This document shows positions 44,119 through 55,514 of a stretch of 64,000 nucleotides of DNA, piece by piece. The notes beneath the pieces were generated by a model. The model searched no databases. It saw only the letters and a list, made by a program, of their open reading frames with translations, and was not told the DNA's origin. The DNA is from Tridacna crocea (lineage: Eukaryota > Mollusca > Bivalvia > Cardiida > Cardiidae). Position 1 is the first letter of the stretch. Every line of letters begins with the position of its first letter. The stretch is from contig OX031066.1 in assembly GCA_943736015.1 (NCBI GenBank), forward strand, positions 7,940,245 to 8,004,244, in the 5' to 3' direction. The position numbers were made by a program, and so were the translations under genes.

Positions 44119-47100
44119 GTAAGAATAAAAAGTATTTAAAAAATACAATAATGCAAAAAAAAAAAATGATTTGAATAACTTCGGTATGGCAGAGATTAGC
44201 AAAGCCGTGTCTGTGCAGAAATGAGCTATATTTCACGATTCAAAAGGATACAATATACCTGTAAGAATTGATACATACAGAATAAGAATGGCATTACCTC
44301 AGTGTGACGAGGTGTGTATAATAATTTTGATATAACATTATTTTCCCAATTCACTCGAAAAAATACTTTACAACAAGTAATAATATATGAAAGACAAAAC
44401 TTAGCTTTTTAGTCAATCAATGGCAGATATCTCAATTTCACTGATGTTGTTGACCAGAACGTGTAAATATTGCCGGTGTAATGCAGAAAAATGACCCTCA
44501 TATAAAATGACCCGGGTCATTATTCTACGTAGAGAAATGACCCATGATGGGTCATTTTGTAGGAGAGGGTCATTTCTCTGCATTAGACCGGCAGTGTTGA
44601 TCCAAAATTATATTACGCATTCACAGCTGATCTTGATCTTCTCTGACTCTAGAAGCGACCGTTGTAAAAGGTATTTTAAGATCTACGGCCCCTTTTTGGA
44701 AAGGCTATTCGGCCATTCTCGGCAGCTTCCGTCTTTTACAATGAGAGTTAGGGGCCGTATACTCGCGAACTCGCGAACTCGTCGGTAAATATCGTGTAAC
44801 ATCGACGTTTTCGTAACGCCTCTTCGGCCAATCTCGGCAGCTTCCGTTTTTTTGATATGAGAATAAGGTGCCCTAGGCCTTAACCCATTACCATACAACC
44901 CCTACTTTTGACGCCTCTGAGAAAAAAGCCTGGTTACCAGCATTTTCTCCTTTTCCCACAATGTTTTCTACCCTATACAAAACAAATTTCAAAATTTCAG
45001 TCACTTTTATTTTGTCGTCTGCAAATGCTTTCAACTTGGACAAGTCTAAAATATCGTCTGGTAATCATTAAACCTTTTACATATGAGTTGCTATGCTAAA
45101 GAGATGGATCAAGATAAGGACACAGAGTACTCACTTTAACCCTCAGGCTGTTAAGCTTGACTCATACTGACGTTTTGGGGAGACTGTAGACAGAATATTG
45201 TGGCAATAGGAAAAACTGTTAAGAGGAATTTGTCCTTGTGTCACATTATTTTCTAACATGGTTTGCTGTAAGATCAATAAAAAGAGGACTTTCATAGGTA
45301 AGGTGTTACAGATAGTACTTTGAAAGTACATGTTTATAGACCTGTAACATACACGATGATTTTATGCATCAGTGTATCTTTACGACAGCATATCAATTCA
45401 CTTACATCTATTATTTAAATACATCTTCGCGAGCCAAGGTTACGATCACTAAGTGGATCTTACCTTGACTGATTGAACCTGATTTCGAGATTTCTGCGAT
45501 GCACCCTCTATTGGATGCTGGTTATTATCCCCCTTTACGTCATATTTCTGAAAGCCAATGAAATATCGTTTACGAATACAATTATTCAACATGAAGCGAT
45601 AAGCAGACATCCACGTGGATTTCCATGTTTACCTTCTATTCGCAAGGTCGCTACCTTATTCTATCTCTATCAACGATGAAATGCTACGAGGGATTCCATT
45701 CGTTGCAGCTAGAGCTGACTGCATCCAATGAAAAAGCGTATCGGGTGAATGTAAAAATCAAGCTCGATCCGCCAAGGGTAGAGTAACGTAGTGAATCGTC
45801 AGCCTTGGCTTGCGAAGATGTCATTTATAGAGGTGGATCAAGCTTCACTTCTGACATGAAGATGTAAATTAGACCAAGAAAAGTTAACATTATGTGAAAT
45901 AGATAGGTGTAGATTTAAGCTTTACACATGATTCGGATACTTTTTTCCAAGACCTTTGGGTATGAATATTCTGATGAAACTGCATACTATATGCAGTTCC
46001 TTTGCAGTCTGATTGCGAAGAACAGCGTCTTTGCATCAATAAGACAATGTTTACTTTTGCACAGAAATGTAACGACACGCTTGTTCACACCCTGAGTCCG
46101 AACGGCAACTCTTATATCTTTCCTTGTCGCGGTCTCATCATGAGATTTATATAGATTTTTAGGCAGTAATTTGTTAACCCTTTACCTGATATGCCCATTT
46201 GCGGCTCTTTTCCTTTTCAGCAGCAAATAAAGATAATTATGATGTCAAAAATATTGACAAATGAGGATACAAATATCTGATTGAGTGGAAAACATTGTGG
46301 GAAAAGGAGAAATTGCTCGGTACGAGCAATTTCTCCTTTTCCCACAATGCTTTCAAAAGCTGTCTGTTGTTAATACGTCAAAATGAGTATCTATGGAGTA
46401 AAGGTTTAAATAGTGTTTTTTAATGATTCACACCTGACAGAATTTCGTCAGAATGTATAAGAGGGGAGAGAAGGGGAAGAGTGGGGAGGAGGGGACAAAG
46501 GCTAGAAACCAAGCTATCTTGTTCACAATGTTCAGCCATGCAATAATATTGTAAAAACAAGACTTAGTGCTATTACAACCTGGCTTATTTGAGGTATGAA
46601 GTCGAGGCAGTAAAAATCTCTGAAAGCATAGCCTCAGACACAGGTATACTTAGGTTCTATGTAAGAATCCATCATTTTTTTTTTTAAATGGCTCGCTGTA
46701 ATGTTCTTTTAGGTGTGGATGTGGTCTATGATGTAAACTTGTTTACAAATGAAAACAAAACAAAATATGTCTATCAGGGGCATATTTTGTAATTCATAGT
46801 TCAATAAGTATTTCAACATCAATATTAGACCTACATGTTCCAATTTTCAAACAGGTTGACTGAAGAACAAAGTCAATAACACTGTATAAATATATAATGT
46901 AACACGGACTAGATCCAGTTCCTTTTATGTAAGGTACTATTCCATATCAAATAACTTCTCATCAACTATTTATAAAGGATAATCAGTGTACAGAACTTAC
47001 ATGGAACCCCCCAGTGGGCAAATCGATTTCGATACACAAAAATCGAATAAAATCTCTTGAATATCACAATCTTCTATCGACAAGACTGAAGTAATTAGTA

Positions 47101-47215
47101 TAACCGTGCTTTTCGTAATTATACATACCATATTTTTCTAGACGTCGCAGGATATCTTTTAATTTACAAATGCATGTAGACAATTCAATCAAAACAGTTC
47201 ATAAGAAAATGAATG

Positions 47216-47270
<55 letters not shown>

Positions 47271-50200
47271 CAATCAATCAAGCAAGCAAGCAAGCAAGCA
47301 AGCAAACAAGCAACCAATCAAGCAATCAATCAATGAATAATTGATTAAGTTCATGTCAATTTCTTTTTGCAAATTTAATTTCTGCTCGTAACCTCATATA
47401 CTGCTTGTACAAACTATATAAATATCGTTCCAACAATCTTTTTCACAACATAATTTACAATTTCATTTTATTAAGGAGGGCTACGTCCACAACTGACTTT
47501 GAATCGCAATCTGATATTGACCAGTATAGAGAAGTCGACCAAGGAACCAGTGATGACAAAAGCGACAAAGCCATACCACGTGCTCATCAATTCGTATATG
47601 AACAGCGGATCTCGATTTACAGCCGGCATGTTCGGCTTCAGGTATTTTTTTCCTGTCACGTCCTCTTGTTTAATCCTTGTCCCATTAACATATTTTAGAC
47701 TTCATCGAATAAGAATTAAAAAAAAAAACCTACATTAAAAACATAAAAATCGGTGCCGATAAGCTTGAAATCTCGAATGATACAATACAAAACATTGAGG
47801 AAGAATACGAAAATGCTGGTTACTGGTATTTTCCCCATTTCGCACATTTTTTCCTGAAGCTTTTCAACAATGTCATAAAAAATCAGCATTGTTTGGTGAA
47901 AGTGTAACTTTGTTGTTGCCAAATGAATAGCTTTGAGCGATGATCTGTTAAAAGGAGTTAAATGCATTTTCAAAAGGTATCGATTCGGATAAACCCGTGC
48001 AGACTCCGCAGCCTGACCTTGATCGAAACTATAAAATGCTTTTGGTTTATTTTCCAAAGGCCAATTCAGTTTGACAAAATAACAGTAGCTTACTTTGTGT
48101 ACATTCACCAGAACGAGACCGGAGTTCTGCAATACTTTGCCAAGGGACATTTCCATTAAATCAATCCAGCTTACTATAGTCTTATTAGATTTAGCCCTGG
48201 TTACATGTCCAAGGCTTTGATGGCTCATCCTATTCGTCGTGTATTATATAGAGTTTATTTCATCAGCTTGTGGTTAATATGGGGATATATTTGCCGAAAA
48301 AGGGAAAGGTATGCGAAAATAACGAGTGCCGTAAGGTTTAAAAAAAGGTGTGGGTACCCGTGCTCGTTTCTGATATTTGCCTTATGGTATATACAGTCCC
48401 AAAATTCGGCTTATATTGGATTTGAATTAAAAGAAAAATATACAAAATTTTCATCTTATTCAAAACTCGTATATTTTTGAAAACAAATGAAGGCCTGGTT
48501 TTGAGCATGATAAATTTACAAATATGCATGTTATATATAGACAATTGATCGAATTAAGACTTGATACTAAAATAAAAAAAAAAATACATATTTCCTAACA
48601 GACAGAATTTTCTTAAAATTTCCACACTTATAGTATTTATAATGCTAAACATTAAGAAGAAATAAAAATGACACCTATACCCGTGCTTATTTTGTCAGAA
48701 AACAAGGTTGAAGGTCACTGTGGAAATTACTTTGTCAAGGAAAAAAATATAAAAGCTCAAAAGACATAGTGGGAAAGGGAGAAATTGCTAAATTAGAGCT
48801 ATATCTCATTTTTCAACAATGATTTTAAAAGTGGAACCAGCTCTACTTTCACAACGTTAAACTTCCTGCCATTGTTTCCTTGTTAGGTATGTACAGCCGT
48901 GACAGCAGCACCTGATTCATTTCTCGGTGACACTTCAACAATCCAATCTTTTCCTTCACCAATATTATCCGAAGAAAGTGCTACTTGCTTCAGTGCACAA
49001 ATAGTGTTATCATTATGTGCCAAAAATGTATAGGTGCATTTTTTATTTGATATCCACGACAAAAATACATGCGCAGTAGGATGCGCGCTAACATTTGTCA
49101 TATACGTCGTTAAGTGGTGAACAAGGAATAAATCTTGTCGCAATGATTTTCATTTTGCTGTGTCATAATTGGATTGCAGCCAACTATGAATTTGGCCTTG
49201 TACAGAAAAGTATTTATTTTAACATGTTGTTAAAGCCCAATTTTACTTTTGATTGTGCGATTACATTAACATAATTATAAGTCTAGTCTGTCCAGGATTA
49301 TTTTATAAAGTAACGGAGCGAGTACAATCATAAAATTGTAAAAATGTGTATCTGCAGACATAATGTATTCAACACTTATGCTGCTAAGTGCGACTCTCTG
49401 ACCTTTTTTAGACAGTGTAGGATAAGATCAGACTGCACATAACTATCAGTCTGAGCTTGATATATACCGTCTAATATGGAGATACTGTCTCCTATAAATG
49501 TCTTAAGTGGCTTTTTTCGGGGATATACCACCATTTTCAAAGTTTTGTTTATTATTATTTCGCAGTATAATCTATTAATCAATGAAAATGCGATTAATCT
49601 AAGAAAGTGCGATGCAATAAATGACAGTATTGCCGGTTTACAAACAATCAAATACACTTAACTCTTTACCAAACGACACAATTTTAGACTTGTCCAAATT
49701 GGAAACGTATGCAGACGAAAAATAGAAACTTGACTTTTGAAGAGTAGAAAACATTTTGGTAAAAGAAGAAAATGCTGGTTACCAGCATTTTCTCCTTTTC
49801 CAGCAATGTTTTCAAAAGCCTTCACCTACAGGGTCGTAAAACCCAAATTATTTGGTAAAAGGTTAAACGCCCTTTTCACGGGTAATATCTAATATGTATC
49901 GGAATATGTAAATTCGACTTGGGTTTTTTTGTCATTTAATGTTATGAATAAACGTATGTCTTACATTGAAATTATAGCCCTACGGGGCTACGAGCTTTTA
50001 TAACTGCTACACGATTTATGAGAAAATTTAGACCATAAAAAGTTTAACATAATGACCAAGCAATTCTCCCCCTTTTAAGAGTAGTGAAAGAAAAATTGCT
50101 TTATTGACAAAATCAGTTTCGAAAGCGAATTAATTCTTTTTTATCACTCGGTCTGCGATCAAGAATAGGCCAAGTCTCTAAAGTGTCTTGCCTGAGGACT

Positions 50201-53200
50201 ACCCACGAAAAACCGTAGAGCTATCAGTGATGCTTGAACATAGGCTCTCCAGGTAATGGGTCCTACAAGTTCTTACGCCGCTGTTTTAAAGATTGAACAA
50301 TTACCTCGCCCCCCCCCCCCCGGAAAATAAAAGACGATTAAAAACAAGAAAGTCTGGTTTGGACGATTCTACCCCTCAAGTGAACATGACATTCTGAACT
50401 TTTTTTAATGCAAATTTCTCGCTTTCCTTTTTACCAAATAAAATTTCATTTTTTTGACGAAACATTTCGATTTTACGAACTAATATTTAATATTTACGAC
50501 ATACGACTTCGTTTTTACGAAATTATATTTCGTTTTTAACGAAATAATTATTTCGTCAAAAAGAAATCAAATATTATTTCGTGCAAAAGAAATATTATTT
50601 CGTGAAAAAAGATAAAGTTAGAAATGTGCATATATAAAAAAAAATCGGGCATGTAACTCTAGGAGTTCCGTATGATTTTTATACAGCATCCCGATGAGGT
50701 AAACTGGTGCTATATACGGTAGAAACTTGACCAATAGCAAAGGGTTTCGGCCCAGGCCAGCCAGCGTGGATGGACAGAATGACCTGGGTCGATACCTTTT
50801 GTAGATGCATTGATCCCCCTTTCGACAGAGCATGACTCATATTTATTTCATCCTTTCCGGTAGGATATCGAGAAACAGCAGTGAAAATATTTTTCTACTT
50901 TTCACTGGTACCACCAGTAAAAATACCGATTTTCACGTTCTTGTTGCCTAGATAAGTTGCGCGTGCCTTACAACAAGATGGGAAATATGACGTCATATAC
51001 CTTACATTTCTCGCTCTTGACGTAATACTGTAATGCGTTGCTATGCTGGAGGGGTACGCCACGGGGAATAACGGAAAAGGACTGTACTGGATTTTGATAA
51101 AGCTCCCCTCCAGAAACGGTTAAAAGCATGAATAAATAGAATATTTGTTTTTTTCCGTGAAAGATCGAAATTTATTTCATCTCGTGAACACCATCGGTGA
51201 TATTTTCACCCGTGGCTGCGCCACTCTTGAAGATATTACCCATGGTATTCACTCGGCAAAAAAAAATTCAATCTTTCACCGAAAAAAAAAGAAATATATA
51301 TATCCTCTATATATTTTTACCAAGCAGTTAGTATTCATATCTGGAGTGTGGATTGAACCCATGACCTCCTGATAAGCATCGTCTTTATTGGTATCTTATA
51401 AACATTCTTTTTGCTTTTGTTTCAGAAATGATGCATTCTATTTTTACGAGCCCTTGTGGAGAATCGGTCTGTGGGATTATTTTCATCGCCCGAACTATGT
51501 TTGCAGCTCAATACGTCACAACGAAAAATGCGCGTAAGTTAATCTTCATATCTATAAATATCTATTACTCAGCTGTGCAAACGTTGTGAATATGTGCCCT
51601 TAAAAGCTGTAAAACTTGAGTTAGCCACCTTCTGCTCTCAGCGATTAGGTATTTTAGCAACAGTGTTTAATTCTATATGTCATTCCCTATCAGTGAAACT
51701 ATGTGTTTTACAACCATCTTGTTTTACCTCTTAATCGCACGACAAACTGTTCAAACCCAAAGTATTTATGTTCAACAAATTTATCAAATGCGACTGAGAT
51801 AGTAGAATTTCTTTCACAAAGAAGTGAAAATAATGTTAAAAAAGAAGAATATACTGGTTACCCGCATATTCTTTTTTTCCACTACACTTTTAAAATCTTA
51901 TGTCTTATAACGCGAGTATGTTTGGAAAAAGATTAAGAGGTTTGCTTTGTTCTATTTCATGGCTTCTAATGTCTAGTTTGAAGAACGTTCTTCATTTTAC
52001 TTGTTCCTTTTTTTCTCTCTATGCTCACAGGAAGAAATCGGTCGACGAAAGCAACATTTATAGGGATCGGGGACGAATATTCAAAGCCTTGTCTAATACC
52101 ACAGGGTAAGTTTTCTGTATTTATGTCATGCTTTCCTGAAGGTTATCGAGAAAATATCGGTGAAATATTTTTCGATATTTCATGGTTACGACAAGTGAAA
52201 ATAACGATTCTTAAATTCGAACTCTTCAATTGAGGCGGAAACAGTTGTTTTACGTAAAATGAGCTTGAAATATGACGTAACTTGCCTCACATTTCTCGCG
52301 CTTGACGTAATATTGTAATACGTTGCTATGCGGATGGGGTTCGCCACGTGGAAATCCCCCTCCCCGAAAAGGATAAAAGCATGAAATAAATATATTTTTT
52401 TTTTCGGTAAAAGATCAAAATTTATTTCATCTCGTGAACATCATCGGTAAAATTACCGATGATGTTCACGAGATGAAATAAATTTGCAATTTACCAAGGT
52501 AACTAGTGCAAGCGGAGCCAACTGTTTCGCCCTAAATTCAAGAATTAGAATATAAAAGTCGGTATTTTCACTGGTTGTAACCACAATATATAGAACAACC
52601 TACCGGAAAGCAGGAGACAAAGGTAGTCCATTTACCAAGTTAATGGATGTAGGGCTATTGCCTGGATGCAAATGTACAGGTTCCGTATTCAGCAACAATT
52701 TTTAGTAACTTTCTTTGACTAAGACTCCAAGATTATCTAAACTTAATAGTAACAAAGCTTCAGCTTGCAGAAACAATTTGGTTAAGCCAACCAATAGTGC
52801 GGTTACTTCAAATTTGGAAAAGTCTAGAACCGAAGGCAAAGGACGTTCTCAAGAATTGTGGGTGAAAACGGACCCGGGTGGTAATTTTCCTTGAGGTGGA
52901 TGGGAATGGGAGAGGGAAGGGCCAAAGATGTTTCATCGGCCGACGTCGTCGTGGTGACACGAAAATGACCTATAGTCATTGGGAAAGGATTCGTTCCCTT
53001 CTCATAGGTAATCATTGTTTCTGTGGTGTTTATGCGGGAAAGCATCCATACACTTTTGAAGAATATTGTGTGAAGTGGCGGTAACAGAAACTCCAAGAAA
53101 GCATGTTTTTTTTATCATTGTTTAAGACATATCGCGGAGGCTAGTGCACTATCCTCCGCTATATGACTGAAATAATGATAAAAAGGACGTCAAATACTAT

Positions 53201-55151
53201 TCAGTCCACCAAAGAAAACGATCCAATTTATGTGCAAGACTTTAATTCCAGTTAGTTTAGTTCAGTATAGAGAGTTTTTCATGAAAACATAGACAGAATA
53301 TTGGAACAGGTTATATACATAAGAGCTGCAACTTGCAACAGCATTCTTATACGTATTTGTTACATATGAATTTATGATGTTCATCATTTGCAGCTACACA
53401 CATCCTATAGGCATGATGACCGATATCCTAAATAAAATATACAATTGTCAGTTGACTGGACTTGGCAACCTGGTGGTACAAGGAGTACAAGATGATTATG
53501 GAGGTAAAGCTTACATTTCATTCGTTAGCAGGGTTGCTATGTTGGTTTATCTTTAGTCATCGGTCTGGCCATTGATGTCTTGTAATTTCTGGCAGGACTA
53601 TTCAGTAAAACATCAGTAATTGATATCGCTTAGGTACTTGTAGATGTGTGCGCTCGAATTATCATCTTTTTTCCGAATATCGACAGATTTCAAGAAACGT
53701 AGGTGTACTTTTAATTCTTAGGCTGCTAAGTCCAACTTAAAATGTTCTTTTTTTGTTTGAACATTTTCAAAGACAAATTTCATCATTTGAGCCAAAAACA
53801 AATGTTCGTCTGTTTAACCGTTGTATTTTCGGTCGTGATTTCGGAGGAATTACGATTTTGTCATCATTATTAATCTTAACCATTTGTATGTTCTCTTAAA
53901 GCATTTTAGACTTCGAACGATTGTTAAAGTACGAGCATATCCATTCATATCTATATGAAAACGAAACAAAATTGCTATTAGGGCTATTGTGTTGTTTACT
54001 ATGAAAGTAATTGCCTTCTTGATTAAAGGAAATAATCAGTGCAATAATGAGAAAAAAATGTGAATGTCTAGTATACAAATTATTTCTCTTTCCCATCACC
54101 ACACAATCCCTACTTTTGACGCCCCTGAGAAAGAAGCCTTTTAAAAACACTGTGGGAAAAGGAGAAAATGCTGGTAACCAGCATTTTCTCCTTTTCCCAC
54201 AGTGTTTTCTACCCTTCCCAGAACAAATTTCAATTTTTCAGCCACCTTTATTTTGTTGTCTGCAAATGCTTTCAATTTGGCCCATTCTAAATTTTTCTCA
54301 TGTGGTAAAGAGTTAATAGAAAAACTGGGACCTTTTTCCAGCGCGCTTTCTCATTGGCTGTATCATCTTAATCGTGGCCAATATTCATCATGTAATGTGC
54401 AGAAATTATCACGTAGTTGTATATGCAACAGTTCAGTTGTTGGTTTAATAGATCTTTATGATGTAACTTTTCAACAGGACCGGGATGGCAAGAGTATAAA
54501 AGATGCATAAAAAAAAGAACACCAAAACATGAATGTTTACTTGCCCAAGAAAACTCGTGTAAAAAGGCTACACATGTTGTGACAAAAGTTTTGCGTTTGA
54601 CAACAGAATCGCTGGAGGATTTATTGTTACAAAACGACCGTATCAAAGTGATACACCTGTTCCGTGATCCCAGGGCTATAGTGAACAGTAGAATAGAATC
54701 AAGAGGATATCCAACACGCGAGGCTACGTCCAATTCGCGAACATTGTGCGATAAAATGTCACTGGACTATGAGGGTGGGTTGAAATTAATGGAGAAATTT
54801 CCAGATAGATTTAAATTTGTGGTGTACGAAGACATAAAGCTAAATGTAGAAGGTGCCATAAAGAAACTATACGATTTCGTCGGAATGAAATTCAACGTAG
54901 CGGAATTTCAACGACTAAACAGGGTAAGAACTAATGACCCGATCAATCGAAATCCGCTTATGTCAAGAACTCGTTCCAGCGATAACGCTAAATGGTGGAG
55001 AACTTATTTATCATTTAACAAATATAAAAGTATTGAGGGTATGTGTACAGCAGTGGTGAAAATGCTCAATTTGACATCGTTTGAAAACCGACAGGCTATG
55101 CATAATATGACAATTCCATCTATGACTTTATCCAGTATATTTAAAGTATGA
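44026..55151 (+). CDS. carbohydrate sulfotransferase (CHST1/CHST3-like family), split gene, 5' exon missing
   Basis: The spliced product of six exons (44026-44118, 47476-47641, 51426-51533, 52031-52105, 53394-53503, 54478-55151) is about 407 residues, close to the 400-480 of vertebrate galactose/GalNAc/GlcNAc 6-O-sulfotransferases. Members move sulfate from PAPS to sugars on Golgi glycans. The 5'-phosphosulfate loop reads INSYMNSGSRFTAGMFG, followed by the family block FYFYEPLWRI. The 3'-phosphate loop is HLFRDPRAIVNSR. A C-terminal WWRTY follows, where family members have W-R. All five introns are GT-AG and the phases agree throughout (1, 2, 2, 2, 1). NLT, NTT and NMT sequons fit a luminal enzyme. 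The loop reads SGSR where relatives usually have a T/R-SGSS pattern, so substrate or activity cannot be assigned. The start codon and membrane anchor lie in an unidentified upstream exon. Confidence 0.9.
44478..44590. mobile_element. MITE family VI, short copy
   Basis: It starts AATGCAGAAAAATGACCCTC and ends GAGGGTCATTTCTCTGCATT, with GACCCGGGTCATTATTCTAC inside. It lacks about 60 internal bases present at 24475. It lies in an intron of the sulfotransferase. Confidence 0.8.
44880..45071. mobile_element. foldback MITE family I, left core arm missing
   Basis: TTAA is at the left and TTAA at the right, but the left foldback arm is deleted up to GGTTACCAGC. It is intronic. Confidence 0.85.
45135..45310. 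mobile_element. decayed element with features of families I and II
   Basis: TTAACCCTCAGGCTGTTAAG resembles the start of family II, whereas GAATATTGTGGCAATAGGAA and TGTCACATTATTTTC recall the base of the family I core. The mixture is unexplained. Confidence 0.45.
45415..45835. mobile_element. MITE-like element with GACATCTTCGCAAGCCAAGG-type inverted ends
   Basis: ACATCTTCGCGAGCCAAGGT at the left is matched in reverse at the right by CCTTGGCTTGCGAAGATGTC, followed inward by related CGATCACTA/GTAGTGAATCG words. The hydrophobic frame at 45473-45679 lies inside it. Confidence 0.65.
46174..46409. mobile_element. foldback MITE family I, C-type, complete
   Basis: TTAA flanks both ends. The core GGAGAAATTGCTCGGTACGA is symmetric with its partner, including the central GGTACG region. 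Closest to the copy at 38173. Confidence 0.92.
46410..47210. other. intronic sequence, nothing recognised
   Basis: No exon or repeat family is supported between the C-type MITE and the microsatellite. Confidence 0.5.
47212..47335. repeat. (AATC)n then (AAGC)n microsatellite
   Basis: Long pure AATC runs change abruptly to AAGC units. It lies about 140 bases before the PAPS-loop exon. Confidence 0.95.
47476..47641 (+). CDS. sulfotransferase exon: 5'-phosphosulfate loop
   Basis: It follows TTTTATTAAG and ends CAG|GTATTT. It encodes a stem rich in Lys, Thr and Ser, then KPYHVLINSYMNSGSRFTAG, the PAPS-binding strand-loop-helix. The exact acceptor could shift a few bases. A different frame on the same strand also stays open here, but it lacks family motifs. 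Confidence 0.8.
47785..47912. mobile_element. foldback MITE family I, decayed
   Basis: AAAACATTGAGGAAGAATAC, AATGCTGGTTACTGGTATTT and GTTTGGTGAAAGTGTAAC remain. Confidence 0.6.
47930..48060. mobile_element. MITE family III, partial
   Basis: TCAAAAGGTATCGATTCGGA and CAGCCTGACCTTGATCGAAA form the family foldback around GTGCAGACTCCGCA; the outer right end is not seen. Confidence 0.6.
48250..48330. repeat. half of a dispersed inverted repeat
   Basis: TTTATTTCATCAGCTTGTGG, TTAATATGGGGATATAT and GCGAAAATAACGAGTG match the arms of the foldback at 62985-63160. Confidence 0.6.
48750..48865. mobile_element. foldback MITE family I, decayed core
   Basis: CATAGTGGGAAAGGGAGAAA and TTTTTCAACAATGATTTTAA are the core bases; the middle is scrambled. 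Confidence 0.45.
48870..49370. other. intronic sequence, nothing recognised
   Basis: An 86-codon frame on the minus strand (48883-49143) shows no domain. Confidence 0.4.
49373..49480. mobile_element. MITE family II
   Basis: It starts GCTGCTAAGTGCGACTCTCTG, followed by GACAGTGTAGGATAAGATCA and the partner arm CAGTCTGAGCTTGATATATA. Confidence 0.65.
49658..49866. mobile_element. foldback MITE family I, A-type, slightly short
   Basis: TTAA flanks both ends, but about 20 bases of the left outer arm are missing compared with 34636. Confidence 0.9.
50455..50605. repeat. low-complexity TTTCGT/ACGAAA block
   Basis: Repeated ATTTCGTTTTTACGAAA words in both orientations can fold on themselves. It may be a decayed foldback element. 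Confidence 0.55.
50655..50842. mobile_element. MITE family III, partial
   Basis: ATGAGGTAAACTGG, GGCCCAGGCCAGCCAGCGTG and the end CCCCTTTCGACAGAGCATGACTCA are family landmarks. Confidence 0.7.
50850..51310 (+). repeat. intronic dispersed repeat, copy 1
   Basis: Shared with 52120-52500: ATCGAGAAA, CTCGCNCTTGACGTAAT, GTAATGCGTTGCTATGC, AAAAGCATGAATAAATA and ATTTATTTCATCTCGTGAAC. It ends just before the exon at 51426. Confidence 0.75.
51426..51533 (+). CDS. sulfotransferase exon: YEPLWRI block
   Basis: After TTTTGTTTCAG it encodes NDAFYFYEPLWRIGLWDYFH and a Cys-containing tail, then GCGC|GTAAGT. The YEPLW block follows directly on the PAPS loop in CHST enzymes. Confidence 0.9.
51790..51900. 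mobile_element. foldback MITE family I, decayed core
   Basis: GAAGAATATACTGGTTACCC and GCATATTCTTTTTTTCCACT keep the foldback pattern, again with changes matched on both arms (GAATATACTGG / CGCATATTC). Confidence 0.5.
52031..52105 (+). CDS. sulfotransferase exon, 25 codons
   Basis: Acceptor TCTCTATGCTCACAG and donor AGG|GTAAGT bound a charged peptide ending KALSNTT. It is short and weakly conserved, but phase and sites fit both neighbours. Confidence 0.85.
52120..52500 (+). repeat. intronic dispersed repeat, copy 2, with terminal palindrome
   Basis: It is the partner of 50850-51310. Its 3' part is a strong palindrome at about 52418-52483: ATTTATTTCATCTCGTGAAC ATCATCGGTAA and the exact complement. 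Copy 1 has only one arm of it. Confidence 0.75.
52677..52878. mobile_element. MITE family V, diverged
   Basis: AGGTTCCGTATTCAGCAACA at the left, GGTGAAAACGGACCCGGG at the right, with the GGTTAAGCCAACCAATAG centre altered. Confidence 0.7.
52880..53380. other. intronic sequence, nothing recognised
   Basis: No repeat family or extra exon is supported before the exon at 53394. A remnant related to the 61030 fragment (ATAAGAGCTGCAACTTGC) is near 53320. Confidence 0.4.
53394..53503 (+). CDS. sulfotransferase exon, 36 codons
   Basis: Acceptor CATCATTTGCAG, donor GAG|GTAAAG. The peptide begins YTHPIGMMTDILNKIYNC. It corresponds to the variable helical segment between the two PAPS sites. Confidence 0.85.
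53710..53900. mobile_element. MITE family II, fragment
   Basis: CTTAGGCTGCTAAGTCCAAC resembles the family start; the hairpin is absent. Confidence 0.4.
54090..54316. mobile_element. foldback MITE family I, A-type, in the last intron
   Basis: The core is perfect with CACTGTGGG at its base on both arms, where most copies have CATTGTGGG; the change is matched on both sides. The left TTAA is lost. It ends about 160 bases before the last exon. Confidence 0.9.
54478..55151 (+). CDS. sulfotransferase last exon: 3'-phosphate loop to stop
   Basis: After ACTTTTCAACAG it encodes a Cys-rich basic segment (RCIKKRTPKHEC), KVLRLT, then IKVIHLFRDPRAIVNSRIE, the 3'-PAPS binding site, and a 190-residue uninterrupted C-terminal half with KFVVYEDIKLN, WWRTY and two late sequons (NLT, NMT). 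The stop is TGA at 55149. Confidence 0.95.
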
Positions 55152-55236
55152 TGATGAAAATACCACTATCGAAAACCGGAATCTGTTTTATGCTGTTTGA
55201 GTTGCTGCCAAATATATTGGACAGTGTGGATTGTCA

Positions 55237-55242
55237 AATAAA
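55237..55242 (+). terminator. possible polyadenylation signal of the sulfotransferase
   Basis: AATAAA lies about 86 bases after the stop codon, ahead of the remains of a MITE. Confidence 0.5.
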
Positions 55243-55289
55243 CAAATCCACCCTGTTTCAAATACATCAGCTTAAATCTTCACTGAGCC

Positions 55290-55512
55290 AGGAATTTAAG
55301 GCTTGTCCAAATCCAAAATATTTGCATATGACAAATTAAAAGTGGCTCATATATGGGAAAACTGTCTTTCAAAAGATAAAAAATGAAACACGATGCGAAA
55401 TGAAGAAAACGCTCGTAACCAGTATTTTGTTCTTTGTTTACTTATAATGTTTTCAAAAGCCTTCTACTCCAAGGTCGTTTTAAAACTCGGGATTGTTTGG
55501 TATCGAGTAAGG
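55290..55512. mobile_element. foldback MITE family I, decayed, after the sulfotransferase
   Basis: TGCATATGACAAATTAAAAG, AAACGCTCGTAACCAGTATT and GGGATTGTTTGGTATCGAGTAAG survive. Confidence 0.6.
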
Positions 55513-55514
55513 GT

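Noticed and set aside
45473-45679. Frame with LYWMLVIIPLYVIFLK, looking like a signal anchor for the sulfotransferase
   Set aside because: It lies downstream of the accepted exon at 44026, has no upstream in-frame ATG before the hydrophobic stretch, and sits within an element with inverted ends (45415-45835).
47212-47335. Regular AATC/AAGC units considered as a CRISPR-like or regulatory array
   Set aside because: Four-base pure units without spacers: an ordinary microsatellite in a eukaryotic genome.
47405-47698. 97-codon frame overlapping the PAPS-loop exon
   Set aside because: It is a different frame from the one that carries the sulfotransferase motif and connects in phase to the next exon.
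47716-48228. 170-codon minus-strand frame
   Set aside because: It reads through decayed MITE sequence (families I and III) and shows no domain.
51325-51375. Minus-strand GGGTTCAATCC resembling a tRNA box B or SINE head
   Set aside because: No box A, no SINE body and no second copy found; too short to support.
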